DNA of 64,000 nt from Rhizobium sp. BK602 (lineage in GTDB: Bacteria; Pseudomonadota; Alphaproteobacteria; Rhizobiales; Rhizobiaceae). Shown here piece by piece: positions 8,666 to 16,935 of the stretch (positions are counted from its first letter, which is position 1; every line of letters starts with the position of its first letter). A program made the position numbers and the translations under genes. Under the pieces are notes generated by a model. It was not told where the DNA came from, did no database searches, and worked only from the letters and a program-made list of their open reading frames with translations. The stretch spans positions 1 through 64,000 of the forward strand of contig NZ_JACIBC010000006.1 in NCBI RefSeq assembly GCF_014195095.1, written 5' to 3'.

Positions 8666-9121
8666 ATGACAGATTGGGATTTGTTCGATACGCCAGGGCC
8701 GCTGATCAACATGGCGTCGCGCGCCTTTTCGCGTCTTGGCGAGCGCCGAGTGAAGGCGCTGGGCTTCAACATCGGTCAGTTGCCGGTACTTTATCTTTTA
8801 AGGGATGGAGCGCAGATGTCGCAGAAAGAGCTGGCGAAGTTTGCCAAGATCGAGCAGCCGTCCATGGCCCAGATGCTGGCGCGCATGGAGCGGGACGGAT
8901 TGATCCGGCGCGCGCCCGATCCGACTGATGGTCGCAGCAGCTTCATATCGTTAACCGATGCGGCGATCGCCAAGCTTCCGGCCGCGCGCCAAGCCCTGGA
9001 GGAAAGGCGCGAGGCGGTTCTCGAAGGCTTCAGCAGGGACGAGGTTCAAACGCTGCTTCAATTGATGCGGCGCCTGAACGAGAATCTGGATCGGATGGTT
9101 GCCGAGGAGGATGCATCCTAG
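8666..9121 (+). CDS. MarR family transcriptional regulator
   Basis: A 151-residue winged-helix repressor. The recognition region (MSQKELAKFAKIEQPSMAQMLARMERDGLIRRAPDPTDGRSSFI) is a textbook MarR wing ending in the DxR motif. The protein probably binds as a dimer to the two palindromes upstream and represses both itself and the divergent Tet(X)-like monooxygenase until a small phenolic or drug-like ligand binds. No other gene follows closely on this strand. Confidence 0.9.
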   Translation: MTDWDLFDTPGPLINMASRAFSRLGERRVKALGFNIGQLPVLYLLRDGAQMSQKELAKFAKIEQPSMAQMLARMERDGLIRRAPDPTDGRSSFISLTDAAIAKLPAARQALEERREAVLEGFSRDEVQTLLQLMRRLNENLDRMVAEEDAS

Positions 9122-9157
9122 GCGCGCATTTGTCCGCACGCTTCGTATTTTCAGCGT

Positions 9158-10078
9158 TCAGATTTCGGCATAAACAATCCCCGTGAACGAGCCCGCGTGA
9201 TGCAGCAGTTCGCGCTCGCCCGAGCCGTCGAGGCTGGCGGAATAGAGATTGCCGCCGATGTCGGTGAAGAACATGCGGTTGTTCGGCAGGTCGAGCGAGA
9301 GGCCGATGCCTTCGTCCAGACCTTCGAGAACGACCTCGGACGTTGCGGCGATATTATCCATCTCTGCGCGGTTGACGGTATTGCCACGCGGAAGGTTGCC
9401 GCGATCGGTCCAGTAGATCGCGCGGGTGGCGAGATCGAGCTCAAGGTCGATCGGCTCCGGCAACTTGTCCAGCAGGACTTCGATATCGCTGCGGTTCGTG
9501 GCGGTTTCACCCACGGGGATATTGATGCCGGCGCGGAAGATGCGACCGAGGCCGGCATCCGGCGGGCCTTTCTGCGTCCAGTAGATCTGTCCGAGCGGCA
9601 GGTCCAGCGCGATGCCGACGCACCAGCGTTCGATATCGGCGCTATCTTCCGGGCTGTCGCCGTTCTGCACCAGGGTCTCGATGTCACTGCCGTCGATGTT
9701 GGCGCGCATGACACGCATGCCTTCGCGGTCGCACCAGTAGAGCTTGCCGTTGTCGCGGTCCATCTGAATCTGCTTCGGCGTGACCAGCGTGCTGCCTGGC
9801 GGGATCAGGGTGATGTGGTTGCCGCCGTCGAGGTCCATGCGCTCGATGGAGCCGTCATGGGCGTTGTAGTCGGTGCCCATCTCGGTCCAGTAGATCCAGC
9901 CGTTCTCGCTGTCGACGAGGATGCCGTCCGGGCTGCGGCCCGGCCGCTGGACGATGAGTTTCAGATCGGTGCCGTCGATGGCGGAGGAAAGAATTCGGCC
10001 GTCGTTGATATCGAGGAAGAACAGCCTTTCGGTCGTGTCGGTGGAAGTGGCAGGCGTCCGTGCTTCTGCTTCAGACAT
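9158..10078 (-). CDS. YWTD-repeat beta-propeller protein
   Basis: A 306-residue protein made of LDL-receptor class B-like repeats. YWTD-type strands recur as WIYWTEMG, KLYWCDRE, QIYWTQKG, AIYWTDRG and RMFFTDIG, which predicts a six-bladed propeller. No signal peptide is visible. The start ATG has AAAGGA upstream. It is divergent from the LacI regulator at 10330 and near the sugar-type ABC operon, so it may be a lactonase-like or ligand-binding member of that regulon. SMP-30-like gluconolactonases share this fold, but catalytic residues are not obvious. Some rhizobial relatives carry unrelated enzyme names that the sequence does not support. Confidence 0.7.
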   Translation of the reverse strand: MSEAEARTPATSTDTTERLFFLDINDGRILSSAIDGTDLKLIVQRPGRSPDGILVDSENGWIYWTEMGTDYNAHDGSIERMDLDGGNHITLIPPGSTLVTPKQIQMDRDNGKLYWCDREGMRVMRANIDGSDIETLVQNGDSPEDSADIERWCVGIALDLPLGQIYWTQKGPPDAGLGRIFRAGINIPVGETATNRSDIEVLLDKLPEPIDLELDLATRAIYWTDRGNLPRGNTVNRAEMDNIAATSEVVLEGLDEGIGLSLDLPNNRMFFTDIGGNLYSASLDGSGERELLHHAGSFTGIVYAEI

Positions 10079-10286
10079 GAGAGCATCCTTTCAAAGGGTC
10101 GGATCTGCGGATCACAGCGCGGCAATCATGGCATCGATCGATGACAGCATCATTCGTCGCGGCGATCATGAGGACCATCTGTTGCGCCGCAGCAAATATC
10201 AAGGGCGCAGATGTCGCGGCCGGGACGAGGCACCGTCAAATAACTGTCATCGGTCTGATATAAATCCCCGCCATTCCTTGGGGATG

Positions 10287-10302
10287 CCTGCCTCGAGGCA
10301 GG
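10287..10302. promoter_or_regulatory. Perfect 16-bp palindrome before LacI gene
   Basis: CCTGCCTCGAGGCAGG is a perfect palindrome 27 bp before the LacI-family start at 10330. Its size and GC-rich centre fit a LacI/GalR operator for autoregulation and for control of the divergent propeller gene. The remaining 10079-10329 gap shows no gene. Confidence 0.55.
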
Positions 10303-10329
10303 GATCTGACGCCTGAGGTGCATGAGATC

Positions 10330-11313
10330 ATGTCGACGCTCCAGCAAATCGCCTTCAGGGCCGGCTGTTCGATCGCGACCGCCAGCCGGGTGCTGAACCG
10401 CAGCGGTCCGGCCAGCGATGAGATGGTGCGGCGGGTGCGCCGGGCGGCGGCAGAGCTTGGCTACCGCGCCGGTGGCCGCACCGGCAATGGGCGGCCGGCG
10501 ATCGGCGTGCTGATCCCGAGCATCACCAATCCGGTATTCGCGGCGTCGCTGTCCAGCATCCAGAACAGGGCCATGCATGCCGGCCATAGCGTGCTGATCG
10601 CGCAGTCGAATTATGATCCGGCGCAGGAGGCCGATGCCGTGGCCTCGCTGCTTCAGCAGCAGCCGACCGGCCTGATCCTGACCGTCTGCGATCCCGAGCA
10701 CAGCCCGGCGCTGTCCTCTGCCCTGCCACCGACCGTCTTGCTTGGCAATCTGCCGACGGCCCGCTTCACCGCCGCCGTCGCCACCGACAATTTCGGTGCC
10801 GGCCGGGATCTGACCGATCATCTGCTGAACAAGGGGCATCGCCGCATCCTGTTCATCTCCGGTCATTTTACGGCATCGGACCGGGCCAAGCTGCGCTATC
10901 TCGGCTATCTCAGGGCGATGTCGGCGGCTGGGCAGCAGCCTCTCGATGCCCTGGAAATCTCTTTCATCAGCAGCCTGGAGCAGCTCGATCTCTCCGATGC
11001 CGTCTCGCGTCTGCGCCCGACGGCGATCATCGCCTCCAACGATCTTCTGGCGCTCGGGGTAATGGGCGCGCTGCGGCGCCAGGGCCTCTCCATCCCGCGC
11101 GACATCTCGGTGGCGGGCTTCGACGGGATTTCGCTTGGCCTGCTGACGGAGGCTTCGCTGACGACGGTGGAGATACCGGATGGTACCATGGGGGCGGCAG
11201 CCGCCTCGTTGCTGCTCGACATGGCGGAAAACGCCGCGCCGCCGCGGCATCTGACCGTGCCCTACCGGTTGCGCGCGGGCGGGACGGTGCGGGATCTCAC
11301 CCTTCGGTCGTGA
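10330..11313 (+). CDS. LacI family transcriptional regulator
   Basis: A 327-residue repressor. The N-terminal HTH (LQQIAFRAGCSIATASRVLNRSGPASDEMVRRVRRAAAELGY) is LacI type, and the rest is a periplasmic-binding-protein-like sugar sensor (IGVLIPSITNPVFAASLSSIQ, IIASNDLLALGVMGALR, SVAGFDG). An ATG four codons earlier (10318) lies too close to the GAGGTG ribosome site, so 10330 is used. Its 3' end faces the end of the ABC transporter operon across a terminator. It probably controls that operon and the divergent propeller gene. Confidence 0.85.
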   Translation: MSTLQQIAFRAGCSIATASRVLNRSGPASDEMVRRVRRAAAELGYRAGGRTGNGRPAIGVLIPSITNPVFAASLSSIQNRAMHAGHSVLIAQSNYDPAQEADAVASLLQQQPTGLILTVCDPEHSPALSSALPPTVLLGNLPTARFTAAVATDNFGAGRDLTDHLLNKGHRRILFISGHFTASDRAKLRYLGYLRAMSAAGQQPLDALEISFISSLEQLDLSDAVSRLRPTAIIASNDLLALGVMGALRRQGLSIPRDISVAGFDGISLGLLTEASLTTVEIPDGTMGAAAASLLLDMAENAAPPRHLTVPYRLRAGGTVRDLTLRS

Positions 11314-11330
11314 GCAAATAGCCGCTTATG

Positions 11331-11359
11331 AAAACGCCGCCTCCCGAAGAGAGGCGGCG
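11331..11359 (-). terminator. Terminator of the ABC transporter operon
   Basis: Perfect 9-bp stem CGCCGCCTC (11335-11343) / GAGGCGGCG (11351-11359) with a 7-nt loop. Read on the minus strand it is followed by TTTTCAT, so it serves the transporter operon. Confidence 0.75.
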
Positions 11360-11384
11360 CAATCTTCAAACGAGATCGGAGCAA

Positions 11385-12650
11385 TCAGCTGCGCGGCAGC
11401 AGGCCTTCGACGTCGGAAGCGGCGTCGTCGAGTGCTTCCTTCGGTTCGGCGGAGCCATCGACGATGCGCGAGAGGTTGTCGACGATGGTCTGGGTGACCT
11501 TGACGCCGTTGGAGCCGGGGAAGGCGTACCAGGGGATCATGACGGGCATCTGGCTGAGGCCTGCCTGGAACAGCGGGTTCTTCTTGTAGAAGTCGCCGAG
11601 ATAGTCGGCCGACTTGGCGGCGAGTTCGTTGTTCGGAACATAGCCGGTGCCGGGAACGACGACCGAGGCGCCATAGGGGCCGGCGGCGAACTTGGCGAAC
11701 TTCCAGGCGGCTTCTTCCTTGACCGGATCATGGGTCAGGATGACGACGGCATTGCCGCCCGTCGGCAGGCGGCCGTTGACCGGATCGATCAGCGGCAGCT
11801 TGGCGGTGCGCAGGTCGAATTTCGCGCCGACGTTCTTGATGGTGTTGACGAGCGCGCCGGTGGTCTGGAATTCGAAGCCGACCTTGCCGGCCGCGAAGGC
11901 CTGTTCGCCTGCAGCCTTGGTGAAGACGGGCATGCCGCCTTCCCTGACGAAGCGCTGGATCATCTCGACGGCCTTCTGGCCCTCGGGACCGTTGAAGGCG
12001 ACCTTGCTCTCGTCGTCGCTCAGCATCTTGCCGCCGGCGCCGAAGAGGAGGGCGGAGAACATCCAGTCGTCGCCCTGCCAGCGGAAGTCCATGCCGTCGA
12101 CGCCGTTGCCGAGCGCCTTGATCTTGCCGGCGAGCGCGATGACCTCATCCCAGGTCTTCGGCGGGTTGTCCGGGTTGCCGCCGGCAGCCTTCACCAGGTC
12201 GGCATTGTAGTACATAATCGGGTTGGAGGTCGCGAAGGCGAGGCCGACCTGCTTGCCCTTGACCTGGGCGAGCTTCAGGATCGTGTCCGAAAAGCCCTGC
12301 TCGGCCATGTTGCCCTCTTTCTTGACGAGGGGGCCGAGATCGACGGCGACGTTGCGCTCGTCCATCATGCGCAGGCGGTTGAGGCCGATGAAGGTGACAT
12401 CGGGCATTTCGCTCGTGCCGGCCTGGCGCAGGATGGTCTGGATGCCTTCCTCATAGGTGGCCGAAGGCGCGGCGAACTGGATCTTGATATCAGGATTTTC
12501 TTCCATGAACTTCTTCGAGATCGTGTCCATCACGTTCTTGAAGAAGCCGGGCATGGGATAGTGAACCGTCAAGGTGGTTTCGGCGTAGGCCGGGACCGAC
12601 ACGACCATGGAAATGGCCGCGGCGGCGAGAATCTGGGTGATATGCTTCAT
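11385..12650 (-). CDS. ABC transporter extracellular solute-binding protein (family 1)
   Basis: A 421-residue periplasmic binding protein. A signal peptide (about 23 residues, hydrophobic core AAAAISMVV, cleavage after AYA) precedes TTLTVHYPMPGFFKNVMDTISKKF. The size and PGTGYVPNN/MIPWYAFPGSNG segments are typical of the sugar or sn-glycerol-3-phosphate (MalE/UgpB) type. It is the last gene of a five-gene operon with two permeases, an ATPase and a phosphodiesterase. The substrate is not readable; the phosphodiesterase neighbour makes a sugar phosphate or glycerophosphodiester worth considering. Confidence 0.85.
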   Translation of the reverse strand: MKHITQILAAAAISMVVSVPAYAETTLTVHYPMPGFFKNVMDTISKKFMEENPDIKIQFAAPSATYEEGIQTILRQAGTSEMPDVTFIGLNRLRMMDERNVAVDLGPLVKKEGNMAEQGFSDTILKLAQVKGKQVGLAFATSNPIMYYNADLVKAAGGNPDNPPKTWDEVIALAGKIKALGNGVDGMDFRWQGDDWMFSALLFGAGGKMLSDDESKVAFNGPEGQKAVEMIQRFVREGGMPVFTKAAGEQAFAAGKVGFEFQTTGALVNTIKNVGAKFDLRTAKLPLIDPVNGRLPTGGNAVVILTHDPVKEEAAWKFAKFAAGPYGASVVVPGTGYVPNNELAAKSADYLGDFYKKNPLFQAGLSQMPVMIPWYAFPGSNGVKVTQTIVDNLSRIVDGSAEPKEALDDAASDVEGLLPRS

Positions 12651-12682
12651 CGCTCGTTCTCCGTTTTCGAATTTCGAACCGG

Positions 12683-13519
12683 TCAGCCCTTGAGACCGGT
12701 CATGGTGATACCCTCGACGAAACGCTTCTGCGCGAGAAGGAATGCCGCGACGAGGGGAAGGGTGATGATGAGGGTCGCCGCCATCAGCGCGCCGTAATCG
12801 TCGCCGGCTTCGGCGGCACGGAAATACATGAGGCCGAGCGGCGGCGTGGCGTAATCCTGCTTGCTGATGACGATCAGCGGCCAGTAGAGGTCGTTCCAGT
12901 GCGCGACGACCGAGAAGATCGCAAAGGCTGTGACCGCCGGCCAGGCATTCGGCACGATGACGCGGGCGACGATCCCAAGTTCCGACATGCCGTCGAGACG
13001 GGCGGCGTGGATCAGATCATCGGGCATGGCGCGGAAGAACTGCAGGAACATGAAGATCGCGAAGACCGAGATCGAGAAGGGTGCGACGAGAGCCGTATAG
13101 CTGTTCAAGAGCGACAGGCTGTTGAAGCCGACATAGAGCGGCAGCGCCGTTGCATGGATCGGGATCAGCAGGCCGAGCATGACCAGCACCATCATGGTGC
13201 GCGCCGCCGGAAACTTCAACTTCGCCATGGCATAGGCGCAGGGGATGGCAATCAGCACCTGGAAGAAGAAGATCAGGCCGCAGACGAGGACGCCGTTCAT
13301 CAGCAGCCTGCCCATATCAACCTTGCTCAGCGCCTTGGTGATGTTCTCGATGTAGAAGAAATGCGTCGGGATCAGCCTCAGCGCCGAGGTGAAGATATCG
13401 TCCTGCGCCTTGCCGGCGGTCGAGATCATGAAGATGTAGGGCGCCAGGAAGACGAGCGAGCCGAGGATCAGGATTGCGAGGCGCAGGATGCGGCCGGGGG
13501 TGAAGCCTGTCGAGGTCAT
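12683..13519 (-). CDS. ABC transporter permease, MalG/UgpE type
   Basis: A 278-residue inner-membrane permease with about six helices. The EAA loop (FRAMPDDLIHAARLDGMSELGIVARVIVPNAWPAV) that contacts the ATPase is clear, and the C-terminus ends in the typical GLMYFR...FVEGITMTGLKG. The start at 13519 overlaps the stop of the upstream permease as ATGA (13516-13519), which signals translational coupling. A longer open frame running upstream to 14191 is a shadow of that permease and was not used. Confidence 0.88.
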   Translation of the reverse strand: MTSTGFTPGRILRLAILILGSLVFLAPYIFMISTAGKAQDDIFTSALRLIPTHFFYIENITKALSKVDMGRLLMNGVLVCGLIFFFQVLIAIPCAYAMAKLKFPAARTMMVLVMLGLLIPIHATALPLYVGFNSLSLLNSYTALVAPFSISVFAIFMFLQFFRAMPDDLIHAARLDGMSELGIVARVIVPNAWPAVTAFAIFSVVAHWNDLYWPLIVISKQDYATPPLGLMYFRAAEAGDDYGALMAATLIITLPLVAAFLLAQKRFVEGITMTGLKG

Positions 13520-14439
13520 GTGTAATGCACCTGCCGGTCTTGGACGCGATATTGCAGGAAAGTCAGCAGCACGAGGATGGCGAGAAAGACCGTCGTCATC
13601 GCCGAGGCATAGCCGACGCGGAGATAGACGAAGCCTTCCTGGTAGATGGTGAAGAGCAGCACTTCGGAGGCATGGTTCGGGCCGCCGTCGGTCAGGGCCT
13701 TCACTGTGTCGAAGACCTTCACGGCGTTGATGATGCTGATCGTGGTGACGAAAAGCGTCGTCGGTCCGAGCATCGGCCAGGTGACGAGCCAGAAGCGGTC
13801 GAAGGACGACTTTGCGCCATCGACTTCGGCCGCGGCATAGAGCTCGCGCGGGATGGCGGTGAGGCCGGCGAGAAACAGCACCATGTTGAAGCCGACCGAT
13901 TGCCAGACGCCGATGATCGACAGGCTGTAGAGCGCGGTCGCCGAGGAGCCGAGCCAGTTCGGGCCGCTGAGGCCGATCTCGGTCAGAAGCGCGTTGATCG
14001 GGCCGATGGTGGGATGGAAGAGATATTGCCAGACGGTCGCCATCGCGACGATCAGCGAGGCGACGGGCAGGAAATAGGCCGTGCGGAAGAAGCTGCGGCC
14101 GATGCCTTCGCTCTCGATCAGCAAGGCGACGCCGAGGCCGAGGACGATCGAGACCGGCGCGACGATGGCCGTATAGGTCGCCGTGTTCCACAGCGATTTT
14201 ATGAAGGCGCGGTCGCGCAGCAGATGTGCGTAGTTCTCAAAAGCGACGAAGCGCAGGCTCTTGTCGCCGAGCTGGAAATCCGTGAAGCCGAGCACGACGA
14301 CGGCGACGATCGGCACCAGGATGAAGAGCACGATCAGGATGATGGCGGGCAGGGCGAACAGCAACGCCGTACGGGCCTCGCTGCGTTCGCGTGCCGCTGC
14401 CGGCTGTAGTGGCAGGGAGGTGGCGGCAATGCTAGCCAT
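13516..14439 (-). CDS. ABC transporter permease, MalF/UgpA type
   Basis: A 307-residue inner-membrane permease. Six helices are predicted, and the EAA motif GLTAIPRELYAAAEVDGAKSSFDRFWLVTWPMLGPT is near residues 190-225. It pairs with the MalG-type permease whose start it overlaps by 4 bp. Its own start overlaps the end of the ATPase gene by 8 bp. It belongs to the sugar/glycerophosphate importer of this operon. Confidence 0.88.
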   Translation of the reverse strand: MASIAATSLPLQPAAARERSEARTALLFALPAIILIVLFILVPIVAVVVLGFTDFQLGDKSLRFVAFENYAHLLRDRAFIKSLWNTATYTAIVAPVSIVLGLGVALLIESEGIGRSFFRTAYFLPVASLIVAMATVWQYLFHPTIGPINALLTEIGLSGPNWLGSSATALYSLSIIGVWQSVGFNMVLFLAGLTAIPRELYAAAEVDGAKSSFDRFWLVTWPMLGPTTLFVTTISIINAVKVFDTVKALTDGGPNHASEVLLFTIYQEGFVYLRVGYASAMTTVFLAILVLLTFLQYRVQDRQVHYT

Positions 14440-15595
14440 GCGCCTTCTCCCGCGTGGCGTCGACGGTCGCGGGCCTCGCGCGCAGGCGGCGGCCGTCTTC
14501 GGCGAAGACCAGGGCCTGTTCGGCCGTGAGCGTCAGCGCAACCGGCATGCCGACCGAAAGACCGGCGACCTCGACCGGCGCGAGCTTGACGACCATGGTT
14601 TCGCCGATGGCGTCGAGTTTGGCGTAGAGGATGACTTCGGAGCCAAGGAATTCCATGCGTTCGATATGGGCGGCGAGTGAATCCTGCCGATTTTGAGTAA
14701 GACGCACGAATTCCGGGCGGATACCGAGCGTGACGTTGTGGCCGGCAACGCTGCCGTCTTCGAGCGCCAGCCGGATGCCGCCGAAGGCGACGATGCCGTT
14801 TTCGGCCAGTGCCGGCAAAAGGTTGATGCGCGGCTGGCCGACGAAGCGGGCGACTTCGACATGGGCGGGGTCGTCATAGATCGTCTGAGGAGAAGCGAGC
14901 TGTAGCAACTGCCCGCCGATCATGACGGCGACGCGGTCGGCCATCGACAGCGCCTCGGCCTGGTCGTGGGTGACATAGACTGTCGGCACACCGGCGCGGC
15001 GATGCAGGTCGACGATTTCGCCGCGGGCGTGGACGCGCAGGTTGGCGTCGAGATTGGAGAGCGGCTCGTCCATGAGGAAGACGGCGGGACGGCGGACCAT
15101 GGCGCGGGCGAGCGCCACGCGCTGGCGTTGGCCGCCGGACATCTGGCCGGGCTTGCGGTCGAGCAGATGGTCGATCTTCAGCGAGACGGCCATGTCGCGA
15201 ACATCGCGGATGATGCCGGCGCGGGCGGCGCGCTGGCCGGGGACGAGCGAGCCGACGAAGGGCAGGCGCTGGACGCGCGACAGGCGGCGCATGGCGAGCG
15301 GCACTGCAATGTTTTCCGAGGCCGTCAGGTGCGGGTAAAGCGCGTAGGACTGGAAGACCATGGCGATATTGCGGTCGGCCGCGGCAACGCCCGAGACGTC
15401 GCTGCCGCCAAGGATGATTTCGCCGCTATCGGCGTGGTCGAGGCCGGCGAGAATGCGCAGCAGCGTGCTCTTGCCGCAGCCGGACGGGCCGACGAGGGCG
15501 ATGAACTCGCCGGGCTGAACGTCGAGATCGACGCCCTTGAGGATGGCGTTGCCACCGAAGGATTTGGCGATGCCGCGAAGCGAAAGCGCGCTCAT
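14432..15595 (-). CDS. ABC transporter ATP-binding protein, UgpC/MalK type
   Basis: A 387-residue ATPase. Walker A GPSGCGKST is near residues 36-44, the Q-loop is MVFQSYALYPHL, the signature reads MSGGQRQRVALARAM (Met in place of the usual Leu), and Walker B is VFLMDEPLSNLD. A C-terminal TOBE-type regulatory domain follows from about 240. Between the Q-loop and the signature there is a segment about 20 residues longer than in MalK (RLPFVGSLVPGQRAARAG). The start overlaps the stop of the phosphodiesterase gene by 4 bp. It powers the importer encoded downstream. Confidence 0.88.
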   Translation of the reverse strand: MSALSLRGIAKSFGGNAILKGVDLDVQPGEFIALVGPSGCGKSTLLRILAGLDHADSGEIILGGSDVSGVAAADRNIAMVFQSYALYPHLTASENIAVPLAMRRLSRVQRLPFVGSLVPGQRAARAGIIRDVRDMAVSLKIDHLLDRKPGQMSGGQRQRVALARAMVRRPAVFLMDEPLSNLDANLRVHARGEIVDLHRRAGVPTVYVTHDQAEALSMADRVAVMIGGQLLQLASPQTIYDDPAHVEVARFVGQPRINLLPALAENGIVAFGGIRLALEDGSVAGHNVTLGIRPEFVRLTQNRQDSLAAHIERMEFLGSEVILYAKLDAIGETMVVKLAPVEVAGLSVGMPVALTLTAEQALVFAEDGRRLRARPATVDATREKAHG

Positions 15596-16425
15596 TCGGT
15601 CGGCTCCTTCGCCTTGGGAGCTGCCTGCGGATAGACTTCCATGACGACGTCGTCGAGGAAATAGGCGGTCATGCCGGGAACGGCGACGAGTTCGGTCGAT
15701 ACGGTCTCGCCAAGCTCGTGGATGGCCGCGCCGATCAGCCGCTCGCCGGGCATTTCGCGTTCCATCGTGTCGAGGATGAAGGCGCCGGGCGGTGCCCAGA
15801 CCAGGTTCGTGTCGTTGAAGCGGCCTTCCCAGGTCCAGTGCAGGTGGCCGCTGCCGAACAGGGCGACGTCATGGGCCGCGATCAGATCGTAGAGCCGGCG
15901 GCGCTGTGCCGGTCGCACGCTCCAGTAGCCGGTATCGCCCTCATCCGGCGCATCGACGAAGAGCGGCTTATGGGCAAAGAGGGCAATGCGGCGCTCGCCA
16001 CGGCTTTCGAGCTTCTCCCGCAACCAGTCGAACTGTTTCTGCTCCTCGGCGTCCTCGAAGCCCATCAGCAGGCTGTTGAGGCCGAGCAGCCGCCAGTTGC
16101 CGACGTCCTTCGCCCAATAATCGGGACCGACGAGACGGCGCCAGCGCTCCAGCCGCTCGGGATTGACGGGTTGATAGGAGCCGGGCAGGTGGCCGACATC
16201 GTGATTGCCGGGCACGATGAGCATCGGCAGGGAGACCTGCCGCATCAGCTCCATGGAAAAGATGAGATCCGCGTCCTTGTCGGCGCCGTCGATGCTAAGA
16301 TCGCCAGTGTGAACAACAAGATCGGCGCCGCTTGCCTCGATCCATTTCGCCAGCGGCTCCCAATTGCCGTTGAAATGCGGCTTGCTGGGGCTCAAATGGG
16401 TGTCGGTGATCTGGATGATCTTCAA
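15592..16425 (-). CDS. Metallophosphoesterase (GpdQ/CpdA-like)
   Basis: A 277-residue calcineurin-fold phosphoesterase. Metal ligands are visible in order: DTH at residues 8-10, HTGDLS near 39, GNHDVGH near 73, AHKPLF near 151 and GSGHLHW near 198. This layout is that of class III cyclic-nucleotide and glycerophosphodiester phosphodiesterases. It is the first gene of the operon and overlaps the ATPase start by 4 bp, so it probably acts on something linked to the imported substrate. The operon promoter must lie in 16426-16661, shared with divergent slyX. No clean Pho box was found there. Confidence 0.8.
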   Translation of the reverse strand: MKIIQITDTHLSPSKPHFNGNWEPLAKWIEASGADLVVHTGDLSIDGADKDADLIFSMELMRQVSLPMLIVPGNHDVGHLPGSYQPVNPERLERWRRLVGPDYWAKDVGNWRLLGLNSLLMGFEDAEEQKQFDWLREKLESRGERRIALFAHKPLFVDAPDEGDTGYWSVRPAQRRRLYDLIAAHDVALFGSGHLHWTWEGRFNDTNLVWAPPGAFILDTMEREMPGERLIGAAIHELGETVSTELVAVPGMTAYFLDDVVMEVYPQAAPKAKEPTE

Positions 16426-16661
16426 GGCGCGTCTCCGAGGTCTTCAGAAGGGTGCGCCTGCAAAGGGATTGCCTCCAAAGCCGGCGCGTCTCTGCGCTCT
16501 CTTTAGAAGGCGGCCATGTCAGTTAGGTAACGGGTCTTTTCAGCTGTTTTTCAGTTTTGTCACATCATCGTCAAATGACGTCGATGGTTGTTATATATCC
16601 GGTCAGGACGTGATAGGCACGCGGCGCCGGTGATATGGATCGCTGCCGATAAGGAACAAGG

Positions 16662-16871
16662 ATGTCAGACGAACAAAACCGCATCATCGCGCTCGAGGAG
16701 ATGGTGGCCCATCAGGCAAAGACAATCGAGGAACTGTCCGATCAGGTGGCGGAGCAGTGGAAGGTGATCGAGCAGACACAGCAGAAGCTCGACCGGCTGA
16801 CCGAACGCTTTCTGACGCTGGAAGAACAGACGCTCGACGCGCCGGCCATCACCAAGCCGCCGCACTACTGA
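16662..16871 (+). CDS. slyX: SlyX family protein
   Basis: A 69-residue acidic coiled-coil protein. Heptad repeats run through most of its length (IIALEEMVAHQAKTIEELSD, then EQTQQKLDRLTERFLTLEEQ). The C-terminal PPHY is the hallmark of SlyX. It is probably a cytoplasmic oligomer; the function is not established. The ribosome site is AAGGAACAAGG. It is divergent from the transporter operon and lies just upstream of the ECF sigma gene. Confidence 0.85.
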   Translation: MSDEQNRIIALEEMVAHQAKTIEELSDQVAEQWKVIEQTQQKLDRLTERFLTLEEQTLDAPAITKPPHY

Positions 16872-16900
16872 GCGGCCGGCAAAAAAATTTTCGGGGCGAT

Positions 16901-16927
16901 GGAATAAGATCGGCCCGGCGTCCGTAT
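16901..16927 (+). promoter_or_regulatory. Putative ECF-type promoter of the sigma factor gene
   Basis: GGAATAA (16901-16907) and CGTAT (16923-16927) are 15 bp apart, the layout of an ECF sigma -35/-10 pair with an AAC/AAT-like -35. It ends 8 bp before the sigma gene's ATG at 16936, so the transcript would be nearly leaderless. Autoregulation by the encoded sigma is inferred. Confidence 0.4.
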
Positions 16928-16935
16928 ATTGGGGT

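Noticed and set aside
12683..14191. Single 502-residue permease frame
   Set aside because: The first part is an out-of-frame reading of the upstream permease. The true gene starts at 13519 with an ATGA overlap.
16530..16600. Pho box before the phosphodiesterase operon
   Set aside because: CTGTTTT and TTGTCAC are present but 13 bp apart instead of 11, and the half-sites are poor.
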